A DNA stretch of 64,000 bases. Origin: Colletotrichum lupini. Lineage: Eukaryota > Ascomycota > Sordariomycetes > Glomerellales > Glomerellaceae. Where the stretch lies: assembly GCF_023278565.1 (NCBI RefSeq), contig NC_064678.1:1488001-1552000 (forward strand). The letters run 5' to 3'. The notes beneath the pieces were generated by a model that worked only from the letters and a program-made list of their open reading frames with translations, was not told where the DNA came from and searched no databases. Made by a program: the position numbers and the translations under genes. This document shows positions 1 through 12,173 of the stretch, piece after piece (position 1 is the stretch's first letter; every line of letters begins with the position of its first letter).

Positions 1-820
1 GAAGGATGGCTTTTTGAGCATCCGTACTTCCGCCTTTTCGCTCAGCAACAGCCCGTAGCCGTTCATCTTTCTCATTCACAACGGCCATGAAGACCGTTGT
101 TCTATCTTCCACACCAGATGGACGGATCATGATGCCACGTCGACCAGGAGCATGAAACCAGCGACGCCATGCCGAGTCAGTCGGACCACGAGGCATACTG
201 AAGAAGCCCGCATACATCCCGAGCCTTCTTCTCCTGTCTTCCTCGCCAGCCTCACCCCAAGTCAGAATGCGTGTTCGACTTTGCACACCATCTGCTCCAA
301 CTACCAGGTCAAAGGTCCGTCTTTCGCCGCTCTTGGCAAAGTGGACGTGTACCTTGTCTCCATCCTGCTCTAGGTCATCAAGAGAATCGCCAAAGATGTA
401 CTCGATTCCGGCGCCGCCATCAGCCTGAATTTCGTCATTGACTTTCTGGCTCTGTTCGAGTAGCAACTGTGCCAACCGTCCTCTCAAGATCTCGATATCA
501 CTTGTCGGTGTTTGCGTCTTTCCGCTCTTATCCGCTCCAAAAGCTGCCCATACTCGATTCTCCTTGTCGACCAACTGCACTCCTTCTTCGCCAGTGGTAG
601 CTGCCCGGATAGCTGCTTCGAGTCCAAGCTTGCGGATGATGGTCACTCCAGCGCCTCGAACGTCGATGTTCTGGCCTTGAGGGCGAAAGACAGGCGCTCT
701 CTCCAAGATGGTGATGCGCGGCTTCTCAGACGCAGGCGCCGGCGACATCAGCAAGAATGTAGCTAGTGTTGGCCCAGCAATACTGCAGCCTACGATCAAG
801 ATGTTTATAGGTGCCATCAT
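1..820 (-). CDS. FAD-dependent monooxygenase, 5' part (runs off the window edge)
   Basis: The minus strand is open from a double ATG (818-820 and 815-817) to the window edge, about 273 codons without a stop. The N-terminus has the dinucleotide-binding fold (ILIVGCSIAGPTLA, a GxSxAGP variant of GxGxxG). About 50 residues on comes an R-x-Q-N-I-D-V-R-G segment typical of aromatic hydroxylases, and near residue 185 the VVGADGVQSRTR motif (the DG/GD fingerprint of the PHBH-fold monooxygenase family). Such enzymes use FAD, NAD(P)H and O2 to hydroxylate or epoxidise small aromatic or polyketide substrates in the cytosol. The substrate cannot be inferred. The 3' part, with the FAD-ribityl GD motif, lies outside the window. 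No intron is needed in the visible part. Its neighbour is a broken oxidoreductase gene on the same strand, so the two may be remains of one pathway. Confidence 0.85.
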   Translation of the reverse strand, partial: MMAPINILIVGCSIAGPTLATFLLMSPAPASEKPRITILERAPVFRPQGQNIDVRGAGVTIIRKLGLEAAIRAATTGEEGVQLVDKENRVWAAFGADKSGKTQTPTSDIEILRGRLAQLLLEQSQKVNDEIQADGGAGIEYIFGDSLDDLEQDGDKVHVHFAKSGERRTFDLVVGADGVQSRTRILTWGEAGEEDRRRRLGMYAGFFSMPRGPTDSAWRRWFHAPGRRGIMIRPSGVEDRTTVFMAVVNEKDERLRAVAERKGGSTDAQKAIL

Positions 821-1277
821 AAGACGATTGCTGAGAAACCGACTACGACTCCTATAATAACCGATGCCAAGACTGGGGTTGCCAAGGCCTTTAAAAAGAT
901 AATGGGTGATGGTGTTCAAGATCTGTGTAAGGAACAGATGCAAAGACGTTGTGAATCTACGACGTCATTTGGCCGCTATCGAGATCCTGCCGGCATTCTT
1001 GTTCCGTGGGCTGACACTGAGCTCATTCCAGGCATTGCCTTTGTGCGGTGGCTGGCCTAAGCACTAGCTGAATGTGGAAGGGCTCGTGGGAGGTTAATAA
1101 CTCCGGACACCTCGATATTCATTGACACTCTTGAATTCGGTCAATTTGCCTTCGGCATCAACTTCCTTGATGTGCTCTCGGCTTGACATCTCCTGGTGTC
1201 TTCTGTCGGCCTTGTAAGAGAATACGAAATAGAGACCCAAGCAACTAAATGTGGGCTATCGTATATTATGAATGCTA
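821..1277. other. Intergenic, upstream of the monooxygenase
   Basis: Short region between the monooxygenase start and the end of the MDR pseudogene. It should carry the monooxygenase promoter, but no clear element was seen. One plus-strand frame stays open from about 824 to the TAA at 1058-1060, yet it has no suitable start and resembles no family I know. Confidence 0.4.
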
Positions 1278-2238
1278 TCACTCGACCTTGACCACAATCT
1301 TCCCAACGAATTCTTGAGCAAGCATGGCTTTATAAGCCAGCTTAGCATCATTCCACTCAAAAACTTCCGCAATGATTGGTTTGATCTTGTGTGTCTCAAC
1401 AAAGGCACTGAGATCCTGTAGCATGCCCAGGCTGCCGTACATCAAGCCTCGGACTAAGATAGAATGTTAGATACAGAAGCTGGATGTTGGAGATTTTCTT
1501 ACTCGTCTTGGCACCAAAAATAAGTTCCGGAATTAGATCGTGTTTCTCAGAGGCAGACATGAAGCCAATAGCTGATACCAGGCCATCCTGTCGCAGTGCA
1601 CGTAACAACTCAGCAATGGTCGAAGCACCGACAAAGTCAAGGACTTGGTCAGCACCACGACCACCGGTCAAGTCGAGAACCTCTCGACTTGAGTTGGGAT
1701 TGTTCTTGTAGTTGATGACATGCTTAGCACCAAGTTTCCGAAGAAGTTCGAGTTTCTCCTCTGAGGTTGAGAAGGCGATGACATCAGCCCCGGCAGCGAC
1801 GGCGATCTAATGATCGTAAGACCAAGTCAAAAGTATGTTACTATGTTGTATAGCACAACTTACCTGTATCCCAGCAACACTCACACCACCAGTACCCTGA
1901 ATCACCACAGTGTCTCTCATTTTCAGTTGTTGAGGGCCTCCGAAAAGCGCCTTTCAAGCGCATACATATGGACCGCTGAGAGCTGCAGCTTCCTCAAAGG
2001 ACAGGTGAGAGGGCAGAGGAGCCAGTGCATCATCAGCAAAGACAGCATATTACTGCAAAACTCCATCAATGTTCTTTCCACCCAGACCAACTTTGATATC
2101 AAAGGCAGCTTGAGTTTGGTCAGGTTTCCAAGACGAGTTGGTAGCGTTGATGACCTTGTCGCCCACTTTCCATCTCGATGTTGGCAAATTGATTTCAACG
2201 ACAGATTGTTTAAAGGTTGCTTTGTAGGTTTGACACAC
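1278..2238 (-). pseudogene. MDR/zinc-type alcohol dehydrogenase-like gene, inactivated
   Basis: The minus strand encodes the middle and C-terminus of a medium-chain dehydrogenase/reductase (quinone oxidoreductase type): RWKVGDKV, the cofactor-binding stretch VVIQGTGGVSVAGIQ followed by IAVAAGADVIAFSTS, GADQVLDFVGA, and the family-typical end EFVGKIVVKVE with stop at 1278-1280. Two introns fit at 1454-1502 and 1807-1863. Two in-frame stops break the frame: TAA at 2050-2052, where the family has Q/E before YAVF, and TGA at 1954-1956, where a Trp is expected before KALFGG. Both can be explained by single C-to-T or G-to-A changes, as RIP makes them. The first 80 or so residues upstream of 2238 cannot be recovered. 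A sequencing error is possible for one stop but unlikely for both. Confidence 0.75.
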
Positions 2239-3700
2239 CTAGCACGACCAGGTGTCAAATTAGGATACCGCGACTTTGAGTCAATGTTACTTCGAACCTG
2301 TTTCATTCGATGATCTGGAGAGACTCAGAGGAAGTTTCACTGATTCGCATGTTGTTGCGGAATTTCAAGCTGCTTCGACAGACGAACGTGAAGCCGCAGG
2401 TAACACAGATCAGATGCGCATGAACTCTGTTATGGCTAGCTCTATTTAAGTGCCGGGATGTTGCTACTTTCTCTTTGAAATCTTGGGAAGATGTCCGATG
2501 ATGATGTGGTCTTCGCCTCAACGAACATTCAGATACGGTAACAATAGCCAGATAGCAGGCTACGACTTTCAATACAAGCAAAAGACTCAGGCCAGTCCTC
2601 TGATGTTCTTCCAGTACTATTTCTTCTGATCCAGCAACATGCAACCTTAGGAAATGATAGTTTCGTAGCTAAGGACAGCAGTGCGCTTACTATGATAAAC
2701 GTATCTCGATTCCTGTGGAACCGGTGACGTCTGCGCCTCCGCCCCTTTAAACTCAATGGGCACGAATAAAATTCATACGATTACATATCGAATACGCACA
2801 CTATTTGAGCATCTACTTAATGCTGTTAAAAACTGTTAATCAGTGTATTCTGTGGCCCCGAGATGATCCTGTGCGATCAGGCTGCAGCTGAACGAAACAA
2901 AAGTAATTCGTTGGGATCTGTAGGTTCTTGATCTATGACCTGCATTTCGCCTACGGACATAAGTCCATCTTGGGCCATTGCCGCTGCGGCTGACCTCGTG
3001 TCGCAGCGCCTTGACCGGGAATATTGCTTCTCAACTACAATCCCCTGCGCGCCTGCACCACATATGCAGACAGATAAGTCGCTCAGAGGAATTTTCTGAG
3101 TGCATGCAAGGCAGAGTCCCATTTTTTTCTTTCCCTCTTGTTAAGTCTACTTGGACAAACCTGGGTCCGTTGTAGTCGACACTTGCATCGTCAAGGACTA
3201 ATGTACTTATTGATGAATTCTGGCAACGATTCATCGGGATGCTTTTACTCGATCGCTTACCTTTTACGTGTCGTGCCATTACTTTTGTTACTTACGTTCT
3301 ACTGGGCTCAAAAGTGACCCCCTTGCCTTGTTCCAACGCCGGTCATCATCAATATGCAGCCACCGATACGCTCCCTCGACTGATTCGTTGGAAGCTGAGT
3401 AGGTGAACAGCTCCTTGATTGGTCCATGCTGCAGGCGACCGACCTCCATGTGCTCGATCTGACCACCCCATTGACCAATGTAGATAAGTAATTGAAATGG
3501 CTGCGACGTAGGCGCGAGCCTCGTTTTGGCCCCCATCTTCGTTGAGCCCTTTAAACCACAGTGCTTGCCTTGGCCAGGAAGCGGGGGGTCATCGAAAAAT
3601 TGGCTGCTTGGCTACCATAAACCACCTTCATCCCAAGAAAACCTTGTCTTTTGTCTCGATCCGTTCTACAACTTGTCTTTCACTACCTTGAAGAGCTACC
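2239..3700. other. Gene-poor stretch before the CorA-like gene
   Basis: About 1.4 kb. The first part presumably held the lost N-terminal exon of the MDR pseudogene. Short frames on both strands (for example 2877-3122 minus) have no domain or start context I recognise. The last few hundred bases should hold the promoter and 5' leader of the CorA-like gene. No RNA gene or repeat was seen. Confidence 0.4.
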
Positions 3701-6700
3701 ATGGGAGATCATGGCAGCTCTCCAACATGCCTATCAGCAGAGCCTCATGGTCCAGCTGAAGGGAGCCACGGAACCATTCGAGACCACGCTGCTCACTATT
3801 TTGGTTGCATCGAGATCGCTGATCGAGTCAACTATCTGAGCCGAGAGAAAAACTCGGATCTCTGGGATCACGAGATTCAAATCGAGGCTGAGAGGCTGCA
3901 GCAACGAAAGCCTACCATCAGTGAGGACGAACGGCTAAAGACTGCGAAAGAAAAGGTTGAAGCTAGAATCAAGAGTCTCGCTGTGAGCATTGAAGCGCAA
4001 TACAAGCGAACGGACATCCTTCGGAAAGCACTCTCGGAGGTGAGATGTCCCCAATGCAAAGATGAACCTCCAAACAAGGACGTAGAGGACCCGGCGAATC
4101 AACACCCTCAGTGCGACCTGGTTCATCTTGTATCTCACAGTCACGAGGAATGGAAGAATTCCGACAGTTACAAGAAGGGTATCGAGATCATCCAAGACTG
4201 GAAACGATACAAAGCATCATCGGCACAGAGTAGCGATGTTGAGGACGAGCATGTCACAAATAGTCCGAGTTTATTAAGCAATGGCCAGCTCAGATTGGCA
4301 CCTGAGAGGGAAGAGGCTCGCAAGATCATCCGGGACGGTCATACCGATGTCGATTATGCCTTTGAAGAAGATGAAGACACACCCTCGTACGAGCTGGAAC
4401 GAGATATGAACGGGTACCTCATCCAGTGGAAGATTTTAAAACCTGGAGAGTCACTCAAAAAGCTCGACTCGCACACGCCAATCAACATCTCCCCAACGTC
4501 GGTCAATTTCACCCCTCCCTTACAGCTCCCATCTCTTCCTCCTTCTCCTCGGCGAGCTCCTCGGCCTCGGGCAGCTAGAGCGCCGAGTGAAACTACAGTT
4601 CAATTCGAAGCTACAGACCACAAGCCAAAGGAACGTCCGACCGGGCCCAGTCGCTTGCGCTCTGGGACACTGCAATCCGCCTCCTATCTCGAGCCTTACA
4701 CAGAACAGGAGAGATATCTGGAGCCGTTTACCGAGAACCTCACCGATTACCGTTTCAAAGGGAAGTTTCCTGATCAGAGACTGACGTTGCAAAACCTTCT
4801 CGACTCAGCACCGGAAAGGCCAGAGCCTCAGGACGTAATCCTATCTCGAGATCGACCAAACAAGGATGGAAGAGTGCGGTACTTCCATATACCGCATAAC
4901 AACATGCAGGTGAGAGAAATCATCGCGTTCAAACGAAAGTTCCATTCTAATCTGATTTGATAGTGGCTTGAGGTATTTCGCGATCTAAGCTCCCCATTTA
5001 ATTAGCTCACTGGGCTCATCCCGTTGCAGGAAGCCATCGCACGTTACTTCAACGAGGAGTGTCCACTGTCCGACGGAATTTACCGAAACCCGTTGAAAAC
5101 GCACAGCCGTATGATCTTACGTCCTGAATATTGGAGAGGTCAACAGCATGGTGGCAGGCGCACGTTGGTACATGCTAGACATATGCGTGCTATATGCGAG
5201 CGTATCTCGTCGAGTAAGCCACTTGATTTCGCGATTTAAGATTGTCTCATCTCGTTAAAAAGATTTTAGACTTATACTGATGGTTTGAAACAGGGATCTG
5301 GGAGGTGGAAGACAACCCTGATAATCTTGTGCTATTTGTGAGTTGCGTGCTTGTGAAGTCGAGAAATGTTCAATGAAGCATCTGTTTTCTGAAGTGCTGA
5401 ACTAATCGACGTCACAATCTGATAGATGCCCTACTTACACTGGGAGGAAGATCGTAAGCGTGACAAGATGGCTAAAATAATTGACAAGGAGTCAGAGAGA
5501 AATCGAGAAGAACATGAGAGGCAGCGCAATAAAGCCCGGGAACAGAGAGTAAGGGAACGTACTTACAAGCCAACCACTGCCAACGACAAGCAAGTACGCA
5601 ACTTGCTCGAGCCCGATCTTTGCCGTATCAGGCACCACGATAAGGTTTCTCCAATACATAAGAGAAGCATCCTCAAAGCTTGGGAGAAGAATGCACGCGG
5701 AAAACCTAACGGCAAGCACGAGATGGTCGACGTTGCTAGTGGATTAGCAACGGGCGGCCTTGTTGAACATGAATACGGCAGTGATGGCCACAACCTATGG
5801 TCTGTTCCCAAGCTGAAGTGCTCCGACCATGGGAGGTTGCAGATTGAGAACAAGCTAGGTCAGTTTCTTTTGGACTCCGCTAGACTGTATGAGGCAATGT
5901 CCATGTATAGAGATCAGTGCCTGGTTGAGAAGTACCTTCACCACGATCCACCTCTACATCCCCGGCGCACCCTCGACCAGTCTTACTACTGGACTCTGAA
6001 GACAACAAAAGCGAGAGACAGAGACCAGGTTGTTTATCGCGGTACAACCATGGATGAGAGGAACATCCATAGATTTCGAGAACGCCGTGAAGATTCTGCA
6101 CAGTCTTGTAAAGACAAGAAACCGTTTAGGCGCTTCGCTGCTCCCTCAAACACTGAGAAGAACCCCGACTTTGATGTTACGGACTCATCTGAAAGCAACT
6201 TTGGGCGTTACAAATGGGATGGTCACTGGACGAAGACCGACGAGGACGGTTGCGATCACTGTAAGGACGAGATACGCAAGGTGTCCAGGATTGTCATGGT
6301 CGACCAGCTGTGGATGTGGATCTTGGACAAGCGGACGATCATCACCAGTTTCCCGAAAAGATATGGCGCAAACAAGTCAGATCCCTCGGGGGTACACAAG
6401 TCGATACGCACCCGTATCAAGCACGCTCGCAAGAACCAGATTCGATCTGTCTTTGATGTGGCACTCATCATTCTCGATGAGTGCTCGAACACGTTCTTCG
6501 ACAGAACAAAAACACCAGTGAGTACTGCAATGACCTCTTGTGCTTCTTGCCGAGTCCGCTAAAAATTGCTTAGGATCGACACCCGCAGGTCATGGACATA
6601 TTCGCAGAGTCCATCGGCACTCTGGTAGGCTTACTTACTGGCTGCAACCACGTCAACTAGAACTAACTAGTACATAGCAAAACAAACAAACAGTCTCTTT

Positions 6701-7963
6701 CCAGCATTTATGGCACTGGACTGAGCAAGCCTCCAAGGTTTACCACTCCAAGTCAGCCTTTGAGGACACATCCCATCTCCACGTTCCGCTTCTCAACATC
6801 AACCCTGAGGGCAAGCTGCAGCGAGAAATAAAAGACATTATCGATGAACTAGACATCATGATACATGTCAATGGGAAACAAAGGGAAGTCATCAAGCGGT
6901 TCGTGAAGCACGTTGAAAATATCTACGACCCGAGTGGTAAATGGCGGGACGAGACACTCAGCCCGGATGGCAATCGGGACTACTTTCGTTCCCGGTCAAT
7001 GTCGCGAAGCGGCGAAGACATCAGGTCTACGGAAGAGGCTAGGAAACAAGAGGAACGCGAGAAGGATGAGTTTACTTGGTTCCGCAAACAAGCATACGAT
7101 CTCATATCAGATGTGGACGACCGAATGAACGAGCTCGAAAGCCTGCGCAAAAGCGCTGAGACTACATCGCAAGGCGTGGGTTCTTCTTTCAATATCTAGG
7201 TTTACACACACGCTAACCGAGAATATCCAGATCAAAGACCTTCTTGACCTGAAACAGCAGCAGGCTAGCATTCTACAGGCATGGCAGTCAGTCAGGCAAG
7301 CAGACGAAAGCGTTCGCCAAGGAAGATCCGTCATGATCTTTACGATTGTTACCATCATATTTGTACGTTAAGCTTCTTGCTTTCGTTCATTGCCCTCTCA
7401 TTTCGCCATTTCCCCTTTCTGCATTGAGATTTTGGAAGCTAACATTGATGCGAAGCTACCGCTATCGTTCATGTCGAGTGTGTTCGGCATGAACAATAGA
7501 GACATTGGCGACACCAACATGTCTTTTGGAGACCAGGCGAGTTGGATGTGTAAGCAATCGAAATCCCAGCCATTGCTGTCAACTTCTCGCAGTGCACTGA
7601 CAAACATCTCTAGTCCCAATATCCGCAAGTGTAATTTTTATCTCCATTGTGTTCGCCTTTTGGACTTACCCGCGCACAATTTTCTGGTCTGCATACAAGC
7701 TGTCAGAAACATGGATTCTTGTCACTTTCGGCTTCTATGCACTCTATCTCAAGATTGGAGAGTGGAAGAAAGACTGGACAACGAGCGATAAGATGCTGAA
7801 AAGACTTGAAAAGAAGGTGGAGGGCATGAGGAGCCAAGTCAAAGATCAACGTCGCGCCAAGCGCGAGAGGGCAGATGCCGAAGTATTGAAAAAGGCGGAG
7901 GAGACGGACGGCGGCCCAACAAAGTCTGAGTATTGCTTGCCGGAAAAGGCAGGTGATATTTGA
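3701..7963 (+). CDS. CorA-like divalent cation transporter-domain protein, ten exons
   Basis: Model: 3701-4909, 4964-4972, 5030-5213, 5294-5337, 5426-6517, 6574-6624, 6705-7175, 7231-7362, 7456-7549, 7614-7963, giving 1211 aa with all phases consistent. The long cytosolic N-terminus is charged and has a Pro-rich stretch near residues 265-300. The middle carries fungal CorA-like signatures: MQWLEEAIARYF across a 9-nt microexon, and LVLFMPYLHWE at the exon 4/5 junction. The C-terminus has a hydrophobic segment (about 1050-1074) ending in FGMN (GMN at 1075-1077), the CorA selectivity signature, then a second segment (about 1097-1120) and a third hydrophobic stretch before a basic coiled tail. 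CorA proteins conduct Mg2+, but transport is not shown for these very large fungal members. It lies just upstream of an NLR-like gene on the same strand. The ATG at 3701 is in frame with all later exons but upstream context is weak. Confidence 0.85.
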
Positions 7964-8915
7964 GCCTTCTCTGTATTGCTATAGAAAGCCTAGAATCACT
8001 CAATTTCCACTAATATTCACTTGCTTTTCGTGACGTTTACCGAGCGAGGTATCCGGGGGCTCCAGAGATGACTTGCGATTACACGACCTCGACATGCTAT
8101 AATGTATTTCCGTGTCAAGTCGCATGTGACGAAGCATTAGCAATGGTGTCACATTTTATAAGCCAATTTCATCTTGGGGACCGGGCTCTTGCGTACGAAA
8201 GCAAACTTGAAAACACCACGCATTGGAACAGCACGATATGTTGCGACGAAATCTGCAATGACGATCGATAATTTGCTGCTCTTCCCAAATTTGTATCACA
8301 CAGAAATTTGAGGTCTTCGATGGCACCTCGATTTTGGCCCCGAGGAGTGAAAGTGCCACGCTTCTGAGAACCCCCGTAAGATGCATGCCGCACCAGGGCA
8401 ATATGCCTCCCCGACGCCCTCAATCCCTGAATCACGGTCACCTCGACGTATCACGGCATTCATCACCATATACACACCGAGATACTGGGACATATGGTTT
8501 TGGCAGAAGGACCGTTGGTGCGTTAAGCTCGCCAGAGGAGACAGTAGAGATGGAGCCGGTGATGGAAGCGGCAATTGCGGTGGTGGTTATTCCATCAATG
8601 GTATGAGAACATTTTTGGCATTAAGAAAGCTTTCAAAGGCATCCGCGCCTCGAGGTCGAAACGTACGACCACTCAAAATAAAAGTACGGTAGCAGCTATT
8701 GGTTCAGGATAGTAGAATTTCTCTGATAGGGTCGCTTCGAGCTACCTGAGGGGCAGATGTATTGGCCAACGCCGCAAGCTGCATAAGAACACAGGCTCAG
8801 TACTGCAGCCTGATTGTTCAACCTCCTCAATATTTGCCAAGTTCACCCAGACATCTCCATTCCCGGAACCCCTCCTTAGTCTTGGTGCAGAAACCCTCAA
8901 CGGGGCGACTTAATC
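7964..8915. other. Intergenic between CorA-like and NLR-like genes
   Basis: About 950 bases holding the 3' end of the CorA-like gene and the promoter of the STAND gene. No coding frame, RNA gene or repeat could be supported. Confidence 0.5.
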
Positions 8916-11900
8916 ATGGAGGCTGCTGGCCTAGCTTCAAGTATCCTGACTTTCATCGACATTTGTTACAAGGTAGCCAAAAGAACTTACGAAATTTACG
9001 AATCCGCGACGGGTGCCACAGCCGAAAACATACACGTAGGCAATGTCATCATCGACCTCGAAAAAGCTGCAGCCGAGTTGAGTCCAGTCTCCAGAGGACA
9101 TGATGCGGAGTTGGCAAAGTTGTCAGAGCAGTGCCGAACCTTGTCAGACGATCTCTTGAAGCTTCTTGCAGGGCTAGAGAGGCGCGAGAAAAGGTTGTTC
9201 CAGAGTTTCAAGGCCGCGATTGCCGGTGCGCGCAAACAGAAAGAGGTCGCTTCGATTGAGAAAAGACTGGATCAGTACCGTCAACAGATTATTCTTCACT
9301 TGACACTCAATATTTAGTGAGTTAGCTCAGGAACCCAGCTAGAAAGATGCATGACTGACCATTTTGCAGCCGAGACCAATCGCCCATCAAGGCTCAACTC
9401 GAGCGAATACGAGACGATAGCAGTCGACTTGAAAACGAGCACGCTGCAAAGTTGGATGCACTACACAATCAACTCTCCGAAGTACTAGAGCGGATGAGAA
9501 CTGCTAGCTCGAGACCGTTTTGGGATCAGCAAGTTTCAAACGACCGTGACTTCATAAAGACACTCTCGCCTCCTGTCAACGAACTTGACCAAGACGAATT
9601 TTTCGGAAAAGCCTCCCACAAGACACATACAGCCAACGAACCATCTACACACAACATTCAGTACCATGCGATTGTGGGCAATGATCTCAGAGATCTCGCA
9701 AGACTTCTCCATGACTTCAAATCGTGTGCCAGCACTCTCGAGGCAGAAAATAAGACACTTGACAGTTTGTACTTCGACGCGATATTTCAAAGAGAGAACA
9801 GCGTCTCCGATGCTGTATCAAACACTTTTGCTTGGATAGTCGATGGTTTCCCGCCATCCACCACTTCAGAATCAATCGACAAAAACGGCTCAAATTCTCC
9901 GAGAGAGTCTCGACGATCTTCCTTTTCTTCCTCGCCCAAATCAGAAGAAGAAGAGCTAGTAGATCACCATCGCATAGCTTTGGAGAAGCAGCTACTTGAA
10001 GAGACTCAAAATCGGGAGGCTATGTCTCAGAGCCTTCATTCCTTCTTGGCAGATGAAGGAGAGGTTTTCTTCGTCTGCGGGAAAGCGGGCAGTGGAAAGT
10101 CAACGCTCATGAAATTCCTTAGCCATCACTCCAGCGTAAGAGAAACGCTGGTGGATTGCGCCAGCAAACGAAAGCTTGTGATCGTCAACACATTCTTCTG
10201 GAGCTCTGGCGATCCTCTTCAGAAGTCTCTTGAGGGATTCTACCGCGCTGTTCTCTTTCATACTTTAAGGCAGTGCCCTGAACTACTTGAAACGGTCATT
10301 CCAACTCTTACTGGGATATGCTTCTCCCCTCTTTCAGCAGCCATATCACTCTCAGAGTTAGAGGCGGCCTTCAGTCGTTTGCAGTCATTAGAGAACGCCG
10401 CTAGCTATCTCTTCTGTTACTTCATTGATGGGCTAGACGAATATGAGGGAGATCCTCTTGATCAAAAACATCTTGCAGAGATGCTAAGAAAATGGTCACG
10501 GAAAGATAATGTCAAGATAATATGCTCAGCCCGGCCATCGACCGTTACCCTCGACATCTTTGGCGCCAGCAAGACATTCTTTGAGCTTCATAAGTTGACC
10601 AAAGCCGACATACACGCCTTTGCCGAGGATCAAATTGAAAAGTATCTGAGCGAGCCTACTTTCAAAAAAGTTCAAGCGGTATGTCTGGGTATGATTCACA
10701 AAATTGTGGAACGCGCCGACGGTGTGTTTCTCTGGGCAAGCCTCGTCGTCAGGGCTTTGTTGAATGCGGCTCTAGAACACGAAGACGAGTTTTCTATCCA
10801 AAAGAGGCTGGAAGAGTGTCCCAAAAGTCTCAATCAACTTTTTCATCAGATGCTTGACAGCATTGATCCATCTCCATCTGTGAGATTGCGGTCGACGATT
10901 CTCTTGCAGCTGTTGGCAAGCGAGCCCAGAATCCGTCTCAACGCCCTCGCGCTCTCGTGGCTGGACGAATCTCGTACTTTGCGATCGCTAATGGGTCTAC
11001 CCAGGCGCTCAAATCATGACAAGTACACCGAGACTCGGATTGAAACAGAGCACAGGAAGGCACGAAGCCAGTTGCACACCTTGACAAGGGGCTTGGTTGA
11101 GATGGAGGCAAGTGAACAATTGGCATACCTCACAAGTACCAAACACGGCTGTGGGTCCTACTACCAAACCTACTTTTGCTTTTTCCATCGGACCGTCAGA
11201 GACTTTCTTGCGGAAGAATGGTTGCCAAGCCTAGTCCAACGGCCGCTCATAACAGCCGAGCAAGAGGCAGCAGTAAAGGCTGAGCTTCTGATAGCAGAGA
11301 TTAGACATTGTCCTGAACCGCATCTCCATTTGTCGGAACATGCTTACCCTGGTTGTTACTTCAAGATGTTAGACTTTTTTGACTCTTTTCGATTCTCTCC
11401 AATTCAGCGTCTAGACTTTTTTACTGTACTGGTTCAGGAATTGGCTGTTGTTGTCTGCGGTAATCAACAACACTCCCCACCTTTCTTATCACAAAATATT
11501 CTGATTCCCAAGTCTAAGCAACAAGAGAAAATGGGTCCAACAGTATGGGAACCCTTTTCGTTTCTGCACTTCGCTGCGACTTATGGCATGGCTCAGTACG
11601 TCAAGACAACTGTGGCGAGTATGGACAATCCGACAATTGTTGATACATCTAATGTCAACCTTCTGATCACGGCCGCGTACTCGTTTGTTCCAGCCTTGGT
11701 AGATTTCTTGCTTCAAGAGGGCTGGCATCCGAATGAGCTTGTCACGGCTTGTGGTCTAAAATCGTCTCTGAAGGGCGAAAGATGCTTTGTATCTGTTTGG
11801 GAGGCCTTCTTGTACCGTGTCGCAAGTTTTCTGAGCGCATTTTGCGCTGACGAGTCTCGAACTCCTGTTTGGAAAGTCAGGGACAGAGAGAGTGTGGAGC

Positions 11901-11974
11901 TCTTGAACGATATGTTTTCAATGGTCGAAAGCTTTCTTCAGTCTGGGGCTGTTGGTATCCCTATTATAGGGTAG
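8916..11974 (+). pseudogene. STAND/NACHT (NLR-like) gene, 5' part, truncated by a copia insertion
   Basis: Exons 8916-9316 and 9370 onward. The N-terminus (MEAAGLASSILTFIDICYK) matches the fungal N-terminal domain of STAND proteins (Helo_like_N type), with predicted helices and coiled coil to about residue 190. A NACHT NTPase follows: Walker A GKAGSGKST at residues 371-379 (10079 on) and Walker B YFIDGLDEY near residues 484-492 (10421 on). Downstream comes a long helical C-terminal region like that of other fungal NACHT proteins, without obvious WD40, ankyrin or TPR repeats. The frame enters the retroelement LTR at 11950 and stops at 11972-11974, after 8 codons that include LTR-derived residues (1001 aa). 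The original frame resumes at 18805. Fungal NLRs act in non-self recognition and regulated cell death. That role is inferred from the family. The truncated product may or may not be expressed. Confidence 0.88.
11945..11949 (+). repeat. Target-site duplication GGGGC, left copy (copia copy 1)
   Basis: GGGGC directly precedes the TG start of the left LTR, and the same five bases occur at 18800-18804 directly after the CA end of the right LTR. Five-base duplications are normal for LTR-element integrases. The duplicated bases lie inside the NLR reading frame. Confidence 0.93.
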
Positions 11975-12154
11975 TTGGTTCGAACCGTAGTTGACGAAGA
12001 GATTAATTGAACTATATAAATATCTGCGTAGTAGGTATAAAAAGGAGGTTCTAACCGTAGGTTAGGCTAGCTACGATAATCGTAAATAGGGCCCCTAATT
12101 AGCCCCTACGCAGTCGGCTATATACTACGGTTAAATTAGACTTCTAATCCGATA
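11950..12154 (-). repeat. LTR of copia copy 1 (element 3' LTR)
   Basis: 205 bp, equal in length to the LTR at 18595-18799. The outer end begins TGTTGGTATCC and the inner end reads CCGATA, a C-to-T change of CCGACA. Nearly all differences between the two LTRs are transitions of the RIP type. One transversion-like difference was seen near the outer end. Confidence 0.9.
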
Positions 12155-12157
12155 CTA

Positions 12158-12173
12158 ACTTTCTCTTTTTTTT
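12158..12173 (-). promoter_or_regulatory. Polypurine tract of copia copy 1
   Basis: On the minus strand a run of A and G directly abuts the left LTR, where plus-strand DNA synthesis primes in LTR elements. This fixes the orientation: the 3' LTR is on the left and coding is on the minus strand. Copy 2 has a T-run in the same place (22505-22518). Confidence 0.65.

Noticed and set aside
824..1060. Plus-strand open frame with plausible amino-acid composition (contains AKAFKKIMGDGVQDL)
   Set aside because: No suitable start or splice partner and no recognisable domain, and it overlaps the upstream region of the monooxygenase. It could be an exon relic but cannot be supported.
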